Origin: an uncultured Bartonella sp.
GTDB lineage: Bacteria > Pseudomonadota > Alphaproteobacteria > Rhizobiales > Rhizobiaceae
DNA length: 64,000 nt
Assembly (NCBI RefSeq): GCF_945277285.1
Contig: NZ_CALYPR010000003.1
Location: forward strand, 186,001 to 250,000
Reading direction: 5' to 3'
The position numbers were made by a program, and so were the translations under genes. Below, piece after piece: positions 28,377 through 38,840 of the stretch. Below the pieces are notes generated by a model. The model saw only the letters and a program-made list of their open reading frames with translations. It was not told the DNA's origin and made no database searches. Position 1 is the stretch's first letter, and every line of letters begins with the position of its first letter.

Positions 28377-30452
28377 ATGACGATGGCGAAGATCAAAATC
28401 AACGGAAAAGAGATCGAAGTACCGGATCACTATACGCTTCTTCAGGCTGCGGAAGCAGCCGGGGCCGAGGTTCCGCGTTTTTGCTTCCATGAGCGGCTTT
28501 CGATTGCCGGAAACTGTCGCATGTGTCTTGTCGAAGTAAAAGGTGGACCGCCCAAGCCGACTGCTTCTTGCGCGATGGGAGTTAGAGATTTGCGCCCGGG
28601 GCCCAATGGTGAGCCGCCTGAGATGTTTACCAATACTCCAATGGTAAAAAAAGCGCGCGAAGGAGTTATGGAATTTCTTCTTATCAATCACCCGCTTGAT
28701 TGCCCAATCTGCGATCAGGGTGGTGAGTGTGACTTGCAGGATCAGGCTATGGCTTATGGCCACGATTCTTCTCGCTACAAAGAAGATAAACGTGCCGTTG
28801 AAAACAAATATATCGGTCCATTGGTTAAAACTGTGATGAATCGTTGTATTCACTGTACAAGATGTGTGCGTTTTACAACTGAAGTTGCTGGAATATCGGA
28901 GCTTGGGCTGATTGGGCGTGGAGAAGATGCTGAAATCACAACCTATCTTCAGCAGGCTATGACGTCTGAGCTGCAGGGAAATGTTATCGATCTTTGTCCG
29001 GTTGGTGCGTTGACTTCGCGGCCTTATGCGTTCCATGCACGGCCGTGGGAATTAACGAAGACTGAAACCATTGACGTAATGGATGGATTGGGAAGTGCAA
29101 TTCGGGTTGATACTCGTGGTCGCGAAGTCATGCGTATCATGCCGCGTGTCAACGATGATATTAACGAAGAGTGGATTTCAGATAAAACGCGTTTTATTTG
29201 GGATGGATTGCGTACTCAAAGGCTTGACCGGCCATATGTCCGTAAAGATGGTAAATTGGTTGAAGCAAGCTGGAGCGAGGCATTTACAGCAGTAAAATCG
29301 GCAATTGAACTGGCATCGCCCGATTCGATTGGTGCAGTTGCTGGAGATTTTGCTACAGTGGAAGAGATGTATGCATTAAAAATGCTGTTAAAATCTCTTG
29401 GTTCTGAGGCTGTTGATTGTCGGCAAGATGGCAGTGTTCCTTCTACCGAGACTGGTCGTTCTACTTATATCTTCAACCCGACTATTGCCGGAATTGAAGT
29501 TGCTGATGCGTTGTTGATCATCGGATCTAATCCACGATTTGAAGCAGCTGTTATGAATGCCAGAATTCGTAAGCGTGAACGCAAAGGCAATTTTCCGATC
29601 GGCCTTATTGGTGAAAAAGTTGATTTGCGTTACCCATATACTTATCTTGGAGCTGGCTCTGATACGCTTTCACAATTGCTCGACGGCAAGAATGAATTCT
29701 TCGAAATTTTGAAAAAAGCCGAGAAACCGCTTATTCTTGTTGGTCAAGGTGCGCTTACCGGTATGAATGGTGATGCCGTACTGAAAACTGTTGCCAAACT
29801 CTGCGAAGAGGTTGGTGCATTGTCTGAAACTTGGAATGGTTTAGGCATTTTGCAGACAGCCGCATCTCGTGTTGGTGGGTTGGATATCGGCTTTTCGTCA
29901 AAGAAGAACGCCCAAGATATTGTCAATTCGTCCGATGTACTTTTTCTTCTTGGAGCCGATGAGCTTAATCTCGATAGAAAGAGAGGATTTACAGTTTACA
30001 TAGGTAGTCATGGAGATGCAGGTGCACATTGTGCTGATGTCATTTTACCAGCATCAGCCTATACCGAAAAATCCGGTATCTATGTCAACACTGAAGGACG
30101 TGTGCAAATGACTGAGCGTGCAGCTTTCGCACCGGGCGAGGCTAAAGAAGACTGGGCTATAATAAGGGCACTTTCCGAAGTTTTAGAGCACAAGCTTCCA
30201 TTTGACTCACTTGCTGAGTTGCGTAAGAGCCTATTTGAGAATTTCCCGCATATGGCAAATATAAATGCAATTAAAGCGGGAGATATCAAAGAGATCACGA
30301 AACTTGCTGCAAAGCCCGTCAAACTTGAAAAACAAGCTTTTTCATCTTTGATAAAAGACTTTTATTTGACAAATCCGATTGCCCGAGCGTCGGCTGTGAT
30401 GGCGGAATGTTCCGCCCTTGCGAAAGCCCGACTGACCGAAGCGGCAGAATGA
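28377..30452 (+). CDS. nuoG: NADH-quinone oxidoreductase subunit G
   Basis: NuoG is the large Fe-S subunit of the NADH module. 691 residues: an N-terminal ferredoxin-like domain with FCFHERLSIAGNCRMCLVEV, the His-Cys segment HPLDCPICDQGGECDLQDQ, the 4Fe-4S region MNRCIHCTRCVRFTTEVAG, then a molybdopterin-oxidoreductase-like domain without cofactor motifs. An ATG two codons inside (MAKIKINGKEIEV) is an equally plausible start. 24 bp separate it from nuoH. Confidence 0.97.
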   Translation: MTMAKIKINGKEIEVPDHYTLLQAAEAAGAEVPRFCFHERLSIAGNCRMCLVEVKGGPPKPTASCAMGVRDLRPGPNGEPPEMFTNTPMVKKAREGVMEFLLINHPLDCPICDQGGECDLQDQAMAYGHDSSRYKEDKRAVENKYIGPLVKTVMNRCIHCTRCVRFTTEVAGISELGLIGRGEDAEITTYLQQAMTSELQGNVIDLCPVGALTSRPYAFHARPWELTKTETIDVMDGLGSAIRVDTRGREVMRIMPRVNDDINEEWISDKTRFIWDGLRTQRLDRPYVRKDGKLVEASWSEAFTAVKSAIELASPDSIGAVAGDFATVEEMYALKMLLKSLGSEAVDCRQDGSVPSTETGRSTYIFNPTIAGIEVADALLIIGSNPRFEAAVMNARIRKRERKGNFPIGLIGEKVDLRYPYTYLGAGSDTLSQLLDGKNEFFEILKKAEKPLILVGQGALTGMNGDAVLKTVAKLCEEVGALSETWNGLGILQTAASRVGGLDIGFSSKKNAQDIVNSSDVLFLLGADELNLDRKRGFTVYIGSHGDAGAHCADVILPASAYTEKSGIYVNTEGRVQMTERAAFAPGEAKEDWAIIRALSEVLEHKLPFDSLAELRKSLFENFPHMANINAIKAGDIKEITKLAAKPVKLEKQAFSSLIKDFYLTNPIARASAVMAECSALAKARLTEAAE

Positions 30453-30476
30453 AAGTAGAGAGGAAAAATAAAGACA

Positions 30477-31523
30477 ATGGCTGACTTCTTTATGACCTGG
30501 CTGCTTCCGTTACTGATTATTGTTGGAAAAGCGGTATTGCTGTTGGTGGTTTTGCTAATTATCATCGCATATCTTCTTTATGCCGACAGAAAGATCTGGG
30601 CTGCTGTTCAATTGCGTCGGGGGCCCAATGTTGTAGGGCCTTGGGGACTTTTTCAATCCTTTGCTGATTTGATCAAGTTCGTTGTCAAGGAGCCTGTTAT
30701 TCCGGCTGGTGCAAATAAAGGAGTATTCCTTCTAGCACCATTTATTTCCTCAACACTGGCTTTGTCTGCCTGGGCAGTCATCCCGGTCAATGAAGGTTGG
30801 GCTGTTGCCAGTATCAATATCGGCCTTCTCTATATTTTAGCCATTTCTTCTCTTGAAGTTTATGGCGTGATTATGGGCGGCTGGGCTTCAAATTCGAAAT
30901 ATCCGTTTCTTGGAGCTTTGCGTTCAACAGCCCAGATGGTGTCGTATGAGGTGTCTATCGGCTTTGTTCTGGTAACTGTGATTCTCGTAAGCGGTTCTCT
31001 TGATCTGACAACTATCGTTAACGGGCAAAAAGCAGGATTTGGTACAAATATCGGAATGCCGTTCAATACATTTCTTGACTGGAATTGGTTGGCGCTGTTC
31101 CCAATGTTTATCATATTTTTTGTTTCAGCCCTTGCAGAGACAAACCGTCCACCATTCGATTTGGTGGAAGCAGAGTCCGAGCTTGTTGCAGGTCATATGA
31201 TTGAATATTCATCGACACCCTATATGCTATTTTTCTTGGGAGAATATGTAGCGATTGTCCTTATGTGTGCACTCACCACAATTCTATTCCTCGGCGGATG
31301 GTTACCACCCCTTGATGTTTGGTGGCTCAATTGGGTGCCCGGAATTATCTGGTTCGTGCTTAAAGTTTGTTTTGTGTTCTTCTGGTTCGCAATGGTCAAG
31401 GCATTTGTACCGCGTTATCGTTATGATCAACTGATGAGATTGGGTTGGAAGGTGTTTTTGCCAATATCTCTCGTAATGGTTGTTATAACGGCAGCATATT
31501 TGAAAATTGTAAGTTTAGGTTGA
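30477..31523 (+). CDS. nuoH: NADH-quinone oxidoreductase subunit H
   Basis: NuoH is the membrane subunit lining the quinone access channel. 348 residues with about eight hydrophobic segments. The conserved loops [41 protein letters not shown] and [20 protein letters not shown], all charge-rich family hallmarks, are present. nuoI starts 11 bp after the stop. Confidence 0.98.
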   Translation: MADFFMTWLLPLLIIVGKAVLLLVVLLIIIAYLLYADRKIWAAVQLRRGPNVVGPWGLFQSFADLIKFVVKEPVIPAGANKGVFLLAPFISSTLALSAWAVIPVNEGWAVASINIGLLYILAISSLEVYGVIMGGWASNSKYPFLGALRSTAQMVSYEVSIGFVLVTVILVSGSLDLTTIVNGQKAGFGTNIGMPFNTFLDWNWLALFPMFIIFFVSALAETNRPPFDLVEAESELVAGHMIEYSSTPYMLFFLGEYVAIVLMCALTTILFLGGWLPPLDVWWLNWVPGIIWFVLKVCFVFFWFAMVKAFVPRYRYDQLMRLGWKVFLPISLVMVVITAAYLKIVSLG

Positions 31524-31534
31524 AGGTGAAGAAT

Positions 31535-32026
31535 ATGTCTGGTCTATTTCAAGCTGCCAAGTCACTTCTTCTGATAGAATTCTGGAGTGCGTTTTGGCTT
31601 TCCATGCGCCAGTTCGTTGCTCCGAAACCAACGATCAACTATCCTTATGAGAAAGGTGTGGTCTCACCTCGTTTTCGCGGTGAACATGCTTTGCGGCGTT
31701 ATCCGAACGGTGAAGAGCGCTGCATTGCTTGCAAGCTCTGTGAGGCAATTTGTCCCGCTCAAGCGATTACAATAGAAGCCGGTCCACGTCGCAACGATGG
31801 AACCCGCCGGTCTGTCCGTTATGATATTGATATGGTTAAATGTATTTACTGCGGCTTTTGTCAGGAAGCTTGTCCGGTAGAAGCAATCGTTGAAGGCCCC
31901 AATTTCGAGTTTGCGACAGAAACAAGAGAAGAGCTTTACTATGACAAGGAAAAACTTCTTTCAAATGGAGACCGTTGGGAGCGAGAAATAGCACGAAACA
32001 TTGCAATGGACGCTCCTTACAGGTGA
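31535..32026 (+). CDS. nuoI: NADH-quinone oxidoreductase subunit I
   Basis: NuoI carries two [4Fe-4S] clusters (N6a, N6b) that pass electrons towards N2. 163 residues from ATG 31535 ([16 protein letters not shown]), chosen because it follows ggtgaagaat and clears the end of nuoH. The two ferredoxin motifs are [15 protein letters not shown] and [16 protein letters not shown] 100-bp gap with a perfect hairpin separates it from nuoJ. Confidence 0.98.
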   Translation: MSGLFQAAKSLLLIEFWSAFWLSMRQFVAPKPTINYPYEKGVVSPRFRGEHALRRYPNGEERCIACKLCEAICPAQAITIEAGPRRNDGTRRSVRYDIDMVKCIYCGFCQEACPVEAIVEGPNFEFATETREELYYDKEKLLSNGDRWEREIARNIAMDAPYR

Positions 32027-32078
32027 GGCTGGAAAATTCGCGTGGTCGCGTTAAAAACAGCGCGGCATAATATAAATC

Positions 32079-32097
32079 GGTGCAAATAGTTTGCACC
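32079..32097 (+). promoter_or_regulatory. Perfect hairpin in the nuoI-nuoJ intercistronic gap
   Basis: Arms GGTGCAAA and TTTGCACC flank the loop tag, 30 bp before the nuoJ start codon. No T-run follows, so it is not a classic terminator. It lies in the largest gap of the downstream half of the operon and may be an mRNA processing or stability stem. Role inferred only. Confidence 0.5.
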
Positions 32098-32126
32098 AAT
32101 GGTTTGGTTTAACTTAGGGGAAACCA

Positions 32127-32747
32127 ATGTTGACAGGTATAGCAGCGGCATTCTTTTATTTGTTCGCTTTCATTATGCTGGCGAGTGCAGTTCTGGTTGT
32201 TGCCGCACGCAACCCGGTGCATTCGGTGTTGTTTTTAATTTTGGCGTTCTTCAACGCAGCAGCATTGTTTGTTTTATCGGGTGCGGAATTTCTTGGTCTT
32301 ATTCTTGTGGTTGTGTATGTTGGTGCAGTTGCTGTCCTATTCTTGTTCGTTGTAATGATGCTTGACGTGGATTTTGCCGAATTAAAACACGGTGCACTGA
32401 AATATGCTCCAATTGGCGCTCTGGTTGGCATTATTATTGCGGTCGAACTGATTGTGGTTTTTGGCAGTTCGCATTTTTCGCCATCATTAGCAGAGCATGT
32501 AACACAGCCAATGCCGAGTTTGGCAGAACGCACAAATACTCAGGCTTTGGGTGACATTCTTTATACTAATTATGTTTTTTATTTCGAGCTAGCCGGACTT
32601 GTCCTGCTTGTTGCAATGATCGGTGCAATCGTTTTGACATTACAGCACCGCGCTGGGGTGAAACGGCAATCAATCTCGAAACAGGTTGCGCGCAGGCCCG
32701 AAGATACGATTGAAATTAAAAAAGTGGAATCTGGTAAAGGGATTTAA
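32127..32747 (+). CDS. nuoJ: NADH-quinone oxidoreductase subunit J
   Basis: NuoJ is a membrane subunit next to NuoA and NuoK. 206 residues with five hydrophobic segments; the [20 protein letters not shown] and [20 protein letters not shown] helices, the latter holding the pi-bulge tyrosine region, are typical. The Lys/Arg-rich C-terminal tail ([14 protein letters not shown]) is cytoplasmic. ATG after ttaggggaaacca. Confidence 0.96.
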   Translation: MLTGIAAAFFYLFAFIMLASAVLVVAARNPVHSVLFLILAFFNAAALFVLSGAEFLGLILVVVYVGAVAVLFLFVVMMLDVDFAELKHGALKYAPIGALVGIIIAVELIVVFGSSHFSPSLAEHVTQPMPSLAERTNTQALGDILYTNYVFYFELAGLVLLVAMIGAIVLTLQHRAGVKRQSISKQVARRPEDTIEIKKVESGKGI

Positions 32748-32760
32748 CGGGAAGAATAAT

Positions 32761-33069
32761 ATGCACATTGAACTTGCTCACTATCTGACCGTTTCTGCAT
32801 TGTTGTTCACAATTGGCGTCTTTGGCATTTTTTTGAATAGAAAAAACGTCATTATTATTCTGATGTCGATTGAGCTCATCTTGCTTTCAGTCAATTTAAA
32901 TTTTGTTGCTTTTTCTTCGGTTTTACACGATCTCGTGGGGCAGGTGTTTGCACTGTTCGTGTTGACCGTTGCAGCGGCAGAAGCTGCAATAGGCTTGGCT
33001 ATTCTGGTTGTATTCTATCGTAATCGTGGTTCGATTGCGGTCGAAGATGTTAACGTGATGAAAGGCTGA
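32761..33069 (+). CDS. nuoK: NADH-quinone oxidoreductase subunit K
   Basis: NuoK is a three-helix antiporter-like subunit. 102 residues from ATG 32761 ([16 protein letters not shown]), the usual length and start; longer in-frame options lie inside nuoJ. The conserved membrane glutamates are visible in [17 protein letters not shown] and [14 protein letters not shown]. Six bases separate it from nuoL. Confidence 0.97.
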   Translation: MHIELAHYLTVSALLFTIGVFGIFLNRKNVIIILMSIELILLSVNLNFVAFSSVLHDLVGQVFALFVLTVAAAEAAIGLAILVVFYRNRGSIAVEDVNVMKG

Positions 33070-33075
33070 CGCGTT

Positions 33076-35040
33076 ATGTATTACGCTATTGTCTTCCTAC
33101 CTCTTTTAGGCTTTTTGATTGCCGGAATGGGTGGAAAAACTCTGGGAGCCCGCGCCGCCGAACTTGTGACCTGTACCTTTATGGTTATTGTCGCAATTCT
33201 GTCATGGATAGCGTTTTTCGATATTGCTATCGGTAGCGGACAAACTGTTGATGTTCCAATTTTTCATTGGATTTTCGTTGGTGGATTAAAGTTTGATTGG
33301 GCGTTGCATGTGGATGTGCTGTCAGCTGTTATGCTCATCGTAGTTAATACAGTTTCTGCACTGGTGCACATCTATTCCATTGGATACATGCACAATGATC
33401 CTTCGCGACCTCGGTTTTTTGCCTATCTGTCGTTTTTTACATTCATGATGTTGATGTTGGTTACATCAAATAATCTGGTTCAAATGTTCTTTGGGTGGGA
33501 AGGTGTTGGTCTTGCATCCTATTTATTGATCGGGTTTTGGTACCAGCGCCCATCGGCATCAAAAGCTGCAATAAAAGCATTTGTTATGAACAGAGTTGGG
33601 GATTTCGGTTTTTTAATCGGTGTTTTCAGCGTTTTTGTGCTGTTTAAATCAGTGAATTTCAATACGATTTTTGCAAGAGCAGCCGATAGCAGCTTTACCC
33701 AACATATGACGTTTTTAAGTTGGCAGGTCGATGGAAATACAGCGATAACCATTGCATGTCTGTTTCTGTTTGTCGGTGCAATGGCTAAATCTGCCCAATT
33801 CCTTCTCCACACATGGTTACCGGACGCTATGGAAGGTCCAACTCCGGTTTCCGCTCTTATCCACGCAGCAACGATGGTAACCGCCGGTATCTTTATGGTC
33901 TCCCGCATGTCGCCGATTTTTGAAATGGCACCAACAGCCCAGACAATAATCGTTGTTATTGGTGCAACGACCGCGTTTTTTGCTGCGACTGTTGGACTGG
34001 TACAAAATGATATTAAACGTGTTATTGCCTATTCAACTTGTTCACAATTGGGCTACATGTTTGTTGCGTTGGGCGTGGGAGCCTATAGTGCAGGTGTATT
34101 TCATTTGTTTACGCATGCATTTTTCAAGGCATTGTTGTTCCTTGGAGCTGGATCTGTCATTCATGCTGTATCAGACGAGCAGGATATGCGGAAAATGGGC
34201 GGCCTGAGGAAATATATTCCAACAACATATTGGATGATGGTTATTGGTACGCTCGCCCTTACAGGGGTTGGTATTCCCGGAACAGTGTTTGGTACCGCCG
34301 GTTTCTTTTCGAAAGATGGAATTATCGAGTCAGCTTTTGCCTCACATAGTCCAGCAGCTGGTTATGCATTCTGGCTGCTTGTTATCGCTGCGCTTTTCAC
34401 GAGTTTCTATTCATGGCGTCTAATTTTCATGACATTCCATGGAAAACCGAGAGCTACAGCCGATATTATGCATCATGTGCATGAGTCAGCACCGGTTATG
34501 CTTATTCCATTGTTTGTGCTTGCTATCGGTGCAATTTTTGCCGGTGTTATCTTCCAGCCTTATTTTTCGGGCGAACTTTATGATACGTTCTGGAAGGGCG
34601 CATTGTTTACCGGTGTTGAAAACCATATCCTTCATGATGCTCATGGCGTACCGCTTTGGGTAAAATGGTCACCGTTTGTTGTTATGGTTGTCGGTTTCGT
34701 GTTGGCTTATCTCTTCTATATTGTTGCAACGGCAATTCCGAAGGCTTTGGCTAACGCATTTCCTTTCCTTTACCGTTTTCTGCTTAATAAATGGTACTTT
34801 GATGAACTTTATGACATTCTGTTTGTCCGTTCGGCCTTTGCAATTGGTCGTTTCTTCTGGAAGATCGGCGACGGAAAAATTATTGACGGCCTTGGCCCGA
34901 ACGGTGTCGCGGCCCGTGTCGTAGATATAACCAATAAGGTGGTTCGTATGCAGACTGGGTATCTGTATCATTACGCATTCGCGATGCTGATCGGTATCGC
35001 GGCGCTCATCACCTGGATGATGATCGGGAGCTTAAACTGA
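33076..35040 (+). CDS. nuoL: NADH-quinone oxidoreductase subunit L
   Basis: NuoL is the distal, largest antiporter-like subunit, with the long lateral helix at its C-terminus. 654 residues with many membrane segments. Diagnostic segments include [19 protein letters not shown], the [20 protein letters not shown] helix with its broken-helix lysine and histidine neighbourhood, and [20 protein letters not shown]. The stop shares one base with the nuoM ATG. Confidence 0.98.
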   Translation: MYYAIVFLPLLGFLIAGMGGKTLGARAAELVTCTFMVIVAILSWIAFFDIAIGSGQTVDVPIFHWIFVGGLKFDWALHVDVLSAVMLIVVNTVSALVHIYSIGYMHNDPSRPRFFAYLSFFTFMMLMLVTSNNLVQMFFGWEGVGLASYLLIGFWYQRPSASKAAIKAFVMNRVGDFGFLIGVFSVFVLFKSVNFNTIFARAADSSFTQHMTFLSWQVDGNTAITIACLFLFVGAMAKSAQFLLHTWLPDAMEGPTPVSALIHAATMVTAGIFMVSRMSPIFEMAPTAQTIIVVIGATTAFFAATVGLVQNDIKRVIAYSTCSQLGYMFVALGVGAYSAGVFHLFTHAFFKALLFLGAGSVIHAVSDEQDMRKMGGLRKYIPTTYWMMVIGTLALTGVGIPGTVFGTAGFFSKDGIIESAFASHSPAAGYAFWLLVIAALFTSFYSWRLIFMTFHGKPRATADIMHHVHESAPVMLIPLFVLAIGAIFAGVIFQPYFSGELYDTFWKGALFTGVENHILHDAHGVPLWVKWSPFVVMVVGFVLAYLFYIVATAIPKALANAFPFLYRFLLNKWYFDELYDILFVRSAFAIGRFFWKIGDGKIIDGLGPNGVAARVVDITNKVVRMQTGYLYHYAFAMLIGIAALITWMMIGSLN

Positions 35041-36509
35041 TGACCGACTGGCCTATTCTTTCTACGGTCACATTTTTGCCGCTCGTTGGCGTTGTTCTGA
35101 TTCTCTTGATCAAGGACGACGGTGAAGCAGCAAAGCGTAATATTCGCAATGTGGCACTTTTTACGACTTTGTTCGTGTTCGTATTATCTCTCATCATTTG
35201 GGCAGGGTTTGATAATAACAATTCCGGTTTCCAGATGGAAGAGAAGATAAGCTGGCTCGGTGGTGGCATAAATTACCATATGGGCGTTGACGGAATTTCT
35301 GTTTTATTTGTTGTATTGTCCGGATTTCTTTTGCCGTTTTGTGTCCTTGCAAGTTGGGAAACCGTTAAGGATCGTTTAAAAGCCTATATGATTGCTTTTC
35401 TTCTTCTTGAAGTTGCAGTTGTTGGTGTTTTTTGTGCCCTTGATGCGGTTTTGTTCTATGTCTTTTTTGAAGGCAGCCTGATACCAATGTTTATAATCAT
35501 CGGTGTCTGGGGCGGACCAAGGCGCGTCTATGCGAGTTTGAAATTCTTTTTATACACGTTTCTCGGCTCGGTTCTTATGCTTGTAGCCATTATGGTTATG
35601 TATTGGCAGGCTGGCTCACTCGATATTCCGACGTTGCTCAACTATAAATTCCCGGTTCATATGCAGTTCTGGCTGTGGTTTGCTTTCTTTGCTTCCTTTG
35701 CTGTCAAAATGCCGATGTGGCCTGTGCATACATGGTTGCCTGACGCACACGTCGAAGCACCGACAGCCGGTTCAGTTATTTTGGCCGGCATTCTCTTAAA
35801 ACTCGGTGGTTACGGCTTCATTCGTTTTTCGCTACCAATGTTTCCGGCTGCTTCGGCTGATTTAGCACCCTTTGTTTTTACACTTTCGCTCATTGCAATT
35901 ATCTATACTTCACTTGTTGCACTTGTTCAGGAAGACATGAAAAAGCTCATTGCTTATTCATCAGTTGCCCATATGGGCTATGTAACGATGGGTATTTTTG
36001 CTGCTAACGTGCAGGGCATCCAAGGTGCTATTTATCAGATGCTTTCCCACGGTATAGTATCGGCCGCACTCTTTCTTTGTGTCGGCGTTATTTATGACCG
36101 GCTTCATACGAGAGAAATTGCTGCATTTGGTGGCTTGGCCAATAATATGCCTAAATATGCCGTTGCCTTCATGGTCTTTACAATGGCAAATATTGCGCTT
36201 CCAGGTACGTCAGGTTTCCTGGGTGAATTTTTGACATTGATCGGTGTTTTTCAAGTCAATACCTGGTTTGCTGTTTTTGCGACGACGGGTGTTGTCCTTT
36301 CAGCGTCTTATTCGCTTTATCTTTACCGTCGTGTGATCTTCGGAAAACTCGACAAAGAAAGCTTGAAGACTCTTCTAGATTTATCACCACGGGAGAAATT
36401 CATTCTTTATCCGATGATTGCTCTTACCGTATTTTTCGGTTTCTATCCGATGCCGGTTCTCAACACCACGGCCGCGGCAGTAGAAGCTCTTGTTAACCAG
36501 CTGCACTAA
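35040..36509 (+). CDS. nuoM: NADH-quinone oxidoreductase subunit M
   Basis: NuoM is the second antiporter-like proton-pumping subunit. 489 residues, about 14 hydrophobic segments. [17 protein letters not shown] contains the conserved membrane glutamate, and [20 protein letters not shown] plus [19 protein letters not shown] are family hallmarks. Overlaps nuoL by one base; nuoN follows after 8 bp. Confidence 0.98.
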   Translation: MTDWPILSTVTFLPLVGVVLILLIKDDGEAAKRNIRNVALFTTLFVFVLSLIIWAGFDNNNSGFQMEEKISWLGGGINYHMGVDGISVLFVVLSGFLLPFCVLASWETVKDRLKAYMIAFLLLEVAVVGVFCALDAVLFYVFFEGSLIPMFIIIGVWGGPRRVYASLKFFLYTFLGSVLMLVAIMVMYWQAGSLDIPTLLNYKFPVHMQFWLWFAFFASFAVKMPMWPVHTWLPDAHVEAPTAGSVILAGILLKLGGYGFIRFSLPMFPAASADLAPFVFTLSLIAIIYTSLVALVQEDMKKLIAYSSVAHMGYVTMGIFAANVQGIQGAIYQMLSHGIVSAALFLCVGVIYDRLHTREIAAFGGLANNMPKYAVAFMVFTMANIALPGTSGFLGEFLTLIGVFQVNTWFAVFATTGVVLSASYSLYLYRRVIFGKLDKESLKTLLDLSPREKFILYPMIALTVFFGFYPMPVLNTTAAAVEALVNQLH

Positions 36510-36517
36510 AGAGGCGA

Positions 36518-37981
36518 ATGTCCATGCATACTGATTTAATGGCTCAATTGCCGCTGATATTTCCTGAACTCCTTGTCGCAATAGGGGCTTTGGTGCTGCT
36601 CTTGATTGGTGTCTATTCTAAAACACGTTCCTATACGACGATTACCGGTTTATCTATTGCATTACTGATTGCGACAATTTTCGTTATATTCTTGTCGCCG
36701 AAAGATAGTGCATTTGCCGTCAATGCAGTCGTTGTTGACGATTTTGCCCGATATATGAAAGTGCTAATGCTGATTGGCGCGATATTTACATTGATTATGT
36801 CGGTTGGATTTGCACGTTCCGATAAACTTGCTAAATTCGAATATCCGGTTTTAATGCTTTTTGCCGTTCTTGGCATGATGCTCATGATTTCGGCAGGAAA
36901 TATGCTCATACTCTATATGGGTCTGGAACTTCATTCGTTGGCACTTTATGTATTGGCAGCATTCAATAGGGATAATGTGAAATCCTCTGAAGCCGGTTTG
37001 AAATATTTTGTATTAGGTGCTTTATCTTCGGGAATACTTCTTTATGGCATTTCCTTAATTTATGGCTTTACCGGCCAGATCGGTTTTCGTGAACTTGCAA
37101 CTGCTCTTAACGGTCAAGTACCTCAGCTTGGTATTATCTTCGGCATTGTTTTTGTCCTTGCTGGCCTTGCTTTCAAAATTTCTGTTGTTCCTTTCCATAT
37201 GTGGACACCGGATGTTTATGAAGGTGCTCCAACGCCGATTACAGCATTCTTCGCAAGTGCTCCGAAAGTTGCCGCTATGGCTCTTATTATCCGCATTATT
37301 GTCGAAGCTTTCTTGCCGCTTTCCGGTGTTCATGGTGCCTTATCCGCATGGCAGCAAATTCTGGTATTTATGTCTATTGCTTCGATGATTTTGGGTGCTT
37401 TTGCTGCAATAGGGCAGGCGAACATCAAACGGCTTATGGCATATTCATCAATTAGTCATATGGGCTATGCACTTGTCGGTCTTTCGGCCGGGACGGTTTT
37501 CGGTGTCGAAGGCGTGATTTTATATATGACTGTTTATGTAGCCATGATCTTGGGATCTTTCGCATTCATACTAGGTATGCGTACACGTGATGGTAATGTT
37601 GAAAACATTTATGATCTCGCCGGATTAGCCAAGAGTAGGCCTTTCATGGCGACGGTCATGACAATTATGCTGTTTTCATTGGCGAGCGTTCCACCAATGG
37701 CGGGTTTCTTCGTTAAATGGTACACATTCTCGGCAGCCGTTTACGCTGGTCTGATACCGCTTGTTGTAATCGGTATGATCGCATCAGTTATAAGTGCGTT
37801 CTATTATTTGCGGGTTATCAAAATCATGTGGTTTGATGAAGCACAACAATCCAGCTTCGTTCCGCTTACTGGCGAATTGAAGTTTGTTTTGGCTATATCG
37901 GGTATATTTGTGCTGTTTTATATCTTTTTCGGTATTTATCTTACGCCACTTGCCGAGAAAGCAGCCGCATCACTTTTTTAA
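36518..37981 (+). CDS. nuoN: NADH-quinone oxidoreductase subunit N
   Basis: NuoN is the third antiporter-like subunit, closest to NuoK. 487 residues. YMGLELHSLALYVLAAFNRD carries the conserved glutamate; PFHMWTPDVYEGAPTPITAF and GQANIKRLMAYSSISHMGYA are typical. ATG after aaagaggcga. It is the last nuo gene, and birA starts 5 bp later, so birA and probably rnj are transcribed with the operon. Confidence 0.98.
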   Translation: MSMHTDLMAQLPLIFPELLVAIGALVLLLIGVYSKTRSYTTITGLSIALLIATIFVIFLSPKDSAFAVNAVVVDDFARYMKVLMLIGAIFTLIMSVGFARSDKLAKFEYPVLMLFAVLGMMLMISAGNMLILYMGLELHSLALYVLAAFNRDNVKSSEAGLKYFVLGALSSGILLYGISLIYGFTGQIGFRELATALNGQVPQLGIIFGIVFVLAGLAFKISVVPFHMWTPDVYEGAPTPITAFFASAPKVAAMALIIRIIVEAFLPLSGVHGALSAWQQILVFMSIASMILGAFAAIGQANIKRLMAYSSISHMGYALVGLSAGTVFGVEGVILYMTVYVAMILGSFAFILGMRTRDGNVENIYDLAGLAKSRPFMATVMTIMLFSLASVPPMAGFFVKWYTFSAAVYAGLIPLVVIGMIASVISAFYYLRVIKIMWFDEAQQSSFVPLTGELKFVLAISGIFVLFYIFFGIYLTPLAEKAAASLF

Positions 37982-37986
37982 GCAAG

Positions 37987-38787
37987 ATGGAATTTCAGCT
38001 TTCTAGTCTTGCTAAAGAATATAACTATCAGGTGGAGGCTTACAGCAGTTTGGACTCCACCAATCGCGTTGCTTTAGCTAAAGCGCAAGAAGGTAAAGAT
38101 CGCCTTTGGATAGTTGGCGAAGAACAATCGTCTGGGCGAGCCAGACGAGGACGTCAATGGAACAGTCCGAAGGGTAATCTTTATTCTAGTTTGCTTCTTT
38201 CTAACAATATAGACCCGACTTATGCGGCTCAGCTCGGTTTTGTTGCCGGAGTTTCGTTGGCCGACGCAATCAGTGTTATTTTCAAAAAGAACAATATTGG
38301 AAGTGATGATGTTCGATTGAAATGGCCGAACGATGTGTTGCTCAAAGGATCCAAAGCTTCAGGTATATTATTGGAGCTCGAAAGACAAAAAGATGGCACT
38401 TATGCATTGGTTATCGGCATAGGAGTCAATGTTAAACATCTTTATGAGGATGCGCCTTATCCAACCCAATCTATTTACAACATCGGAATTGATGTTAGTT
38501 GTGCTACTGTTTTTTATTGGCTGAGCGAATATTGGGCTTTGAATTACAATATATTTCTTTCAAGTCACGGGCCTGAGATCATCAGAAAAAAATGGCTCGA
38601 ATATGCCGCACATTTGGGTGAAATGTTGACTATAACTGGCAATAATCAGATTATCGATGGCGTTTTTTCAGGCCTTGACGAAAATTTCAATTGCGTCATA
38701 ACGAACAGCCATGGCGAAGAAATAAAAGTATCAGCGGGAGATGTCCATTTCGGCAACGTTGCATCTTTAGCCGCCGGTCGACAATAA
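37987..38787 (+). CDS. birA: Biotin-[acetyl-CoA-carboxylase] ligase
   Basis: BirA activates biotin with ATP and attaches it to the carboxylase carrier lysine. 266 residues with no N-terminal helix-turn-helix, so a monofunctional ligase rather than a repressor. The substrate motif SSGRARRGRQWNSPKGNLYSS (GRGRRG-type loop) and the LKWPNDVLLKGSKASGILLE segment are visible. It follows nuoN by 5 bp, an order shared by rhizobia and Bartonella to my knowledge. Confidence 0.94.
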   Translation: MEFQLSSLAKEYNYQVEAYSSLDSTNRVALAKAQEGKDRLWIVGEEQSSGRARRGRQWNSPKGNLYSSLLLSNNIDPTYAAQLGFVAGVSLADAISVIFKKNNIGSDDVRLKWPNDVLLKGSKASGILLELERQKDGTYALVIGIGVNVKHLYEDAPYPTQSIYNIGIDVSCATVFYWLSEYWALNYNIFLSSHGPEIIRKKWLEYAAHLGEMLTITGNNQIIDGVFSGLDENFNCVITNSHGEEIKVSAGDVHFGNVASLAAGRQ

Positions 38788-38840
38788 TAAAACGTATCGA
38801 CTTATGATTGGCCGGATACAGAAATATCAGGGAGTCCTTA

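Noticed and set aside
28296-29036. 246-codon open frame on the minus strand inside nuoG
   Set aside because: Antisense shadow of nuoG; no ribosome-binding site or recognisable motif.
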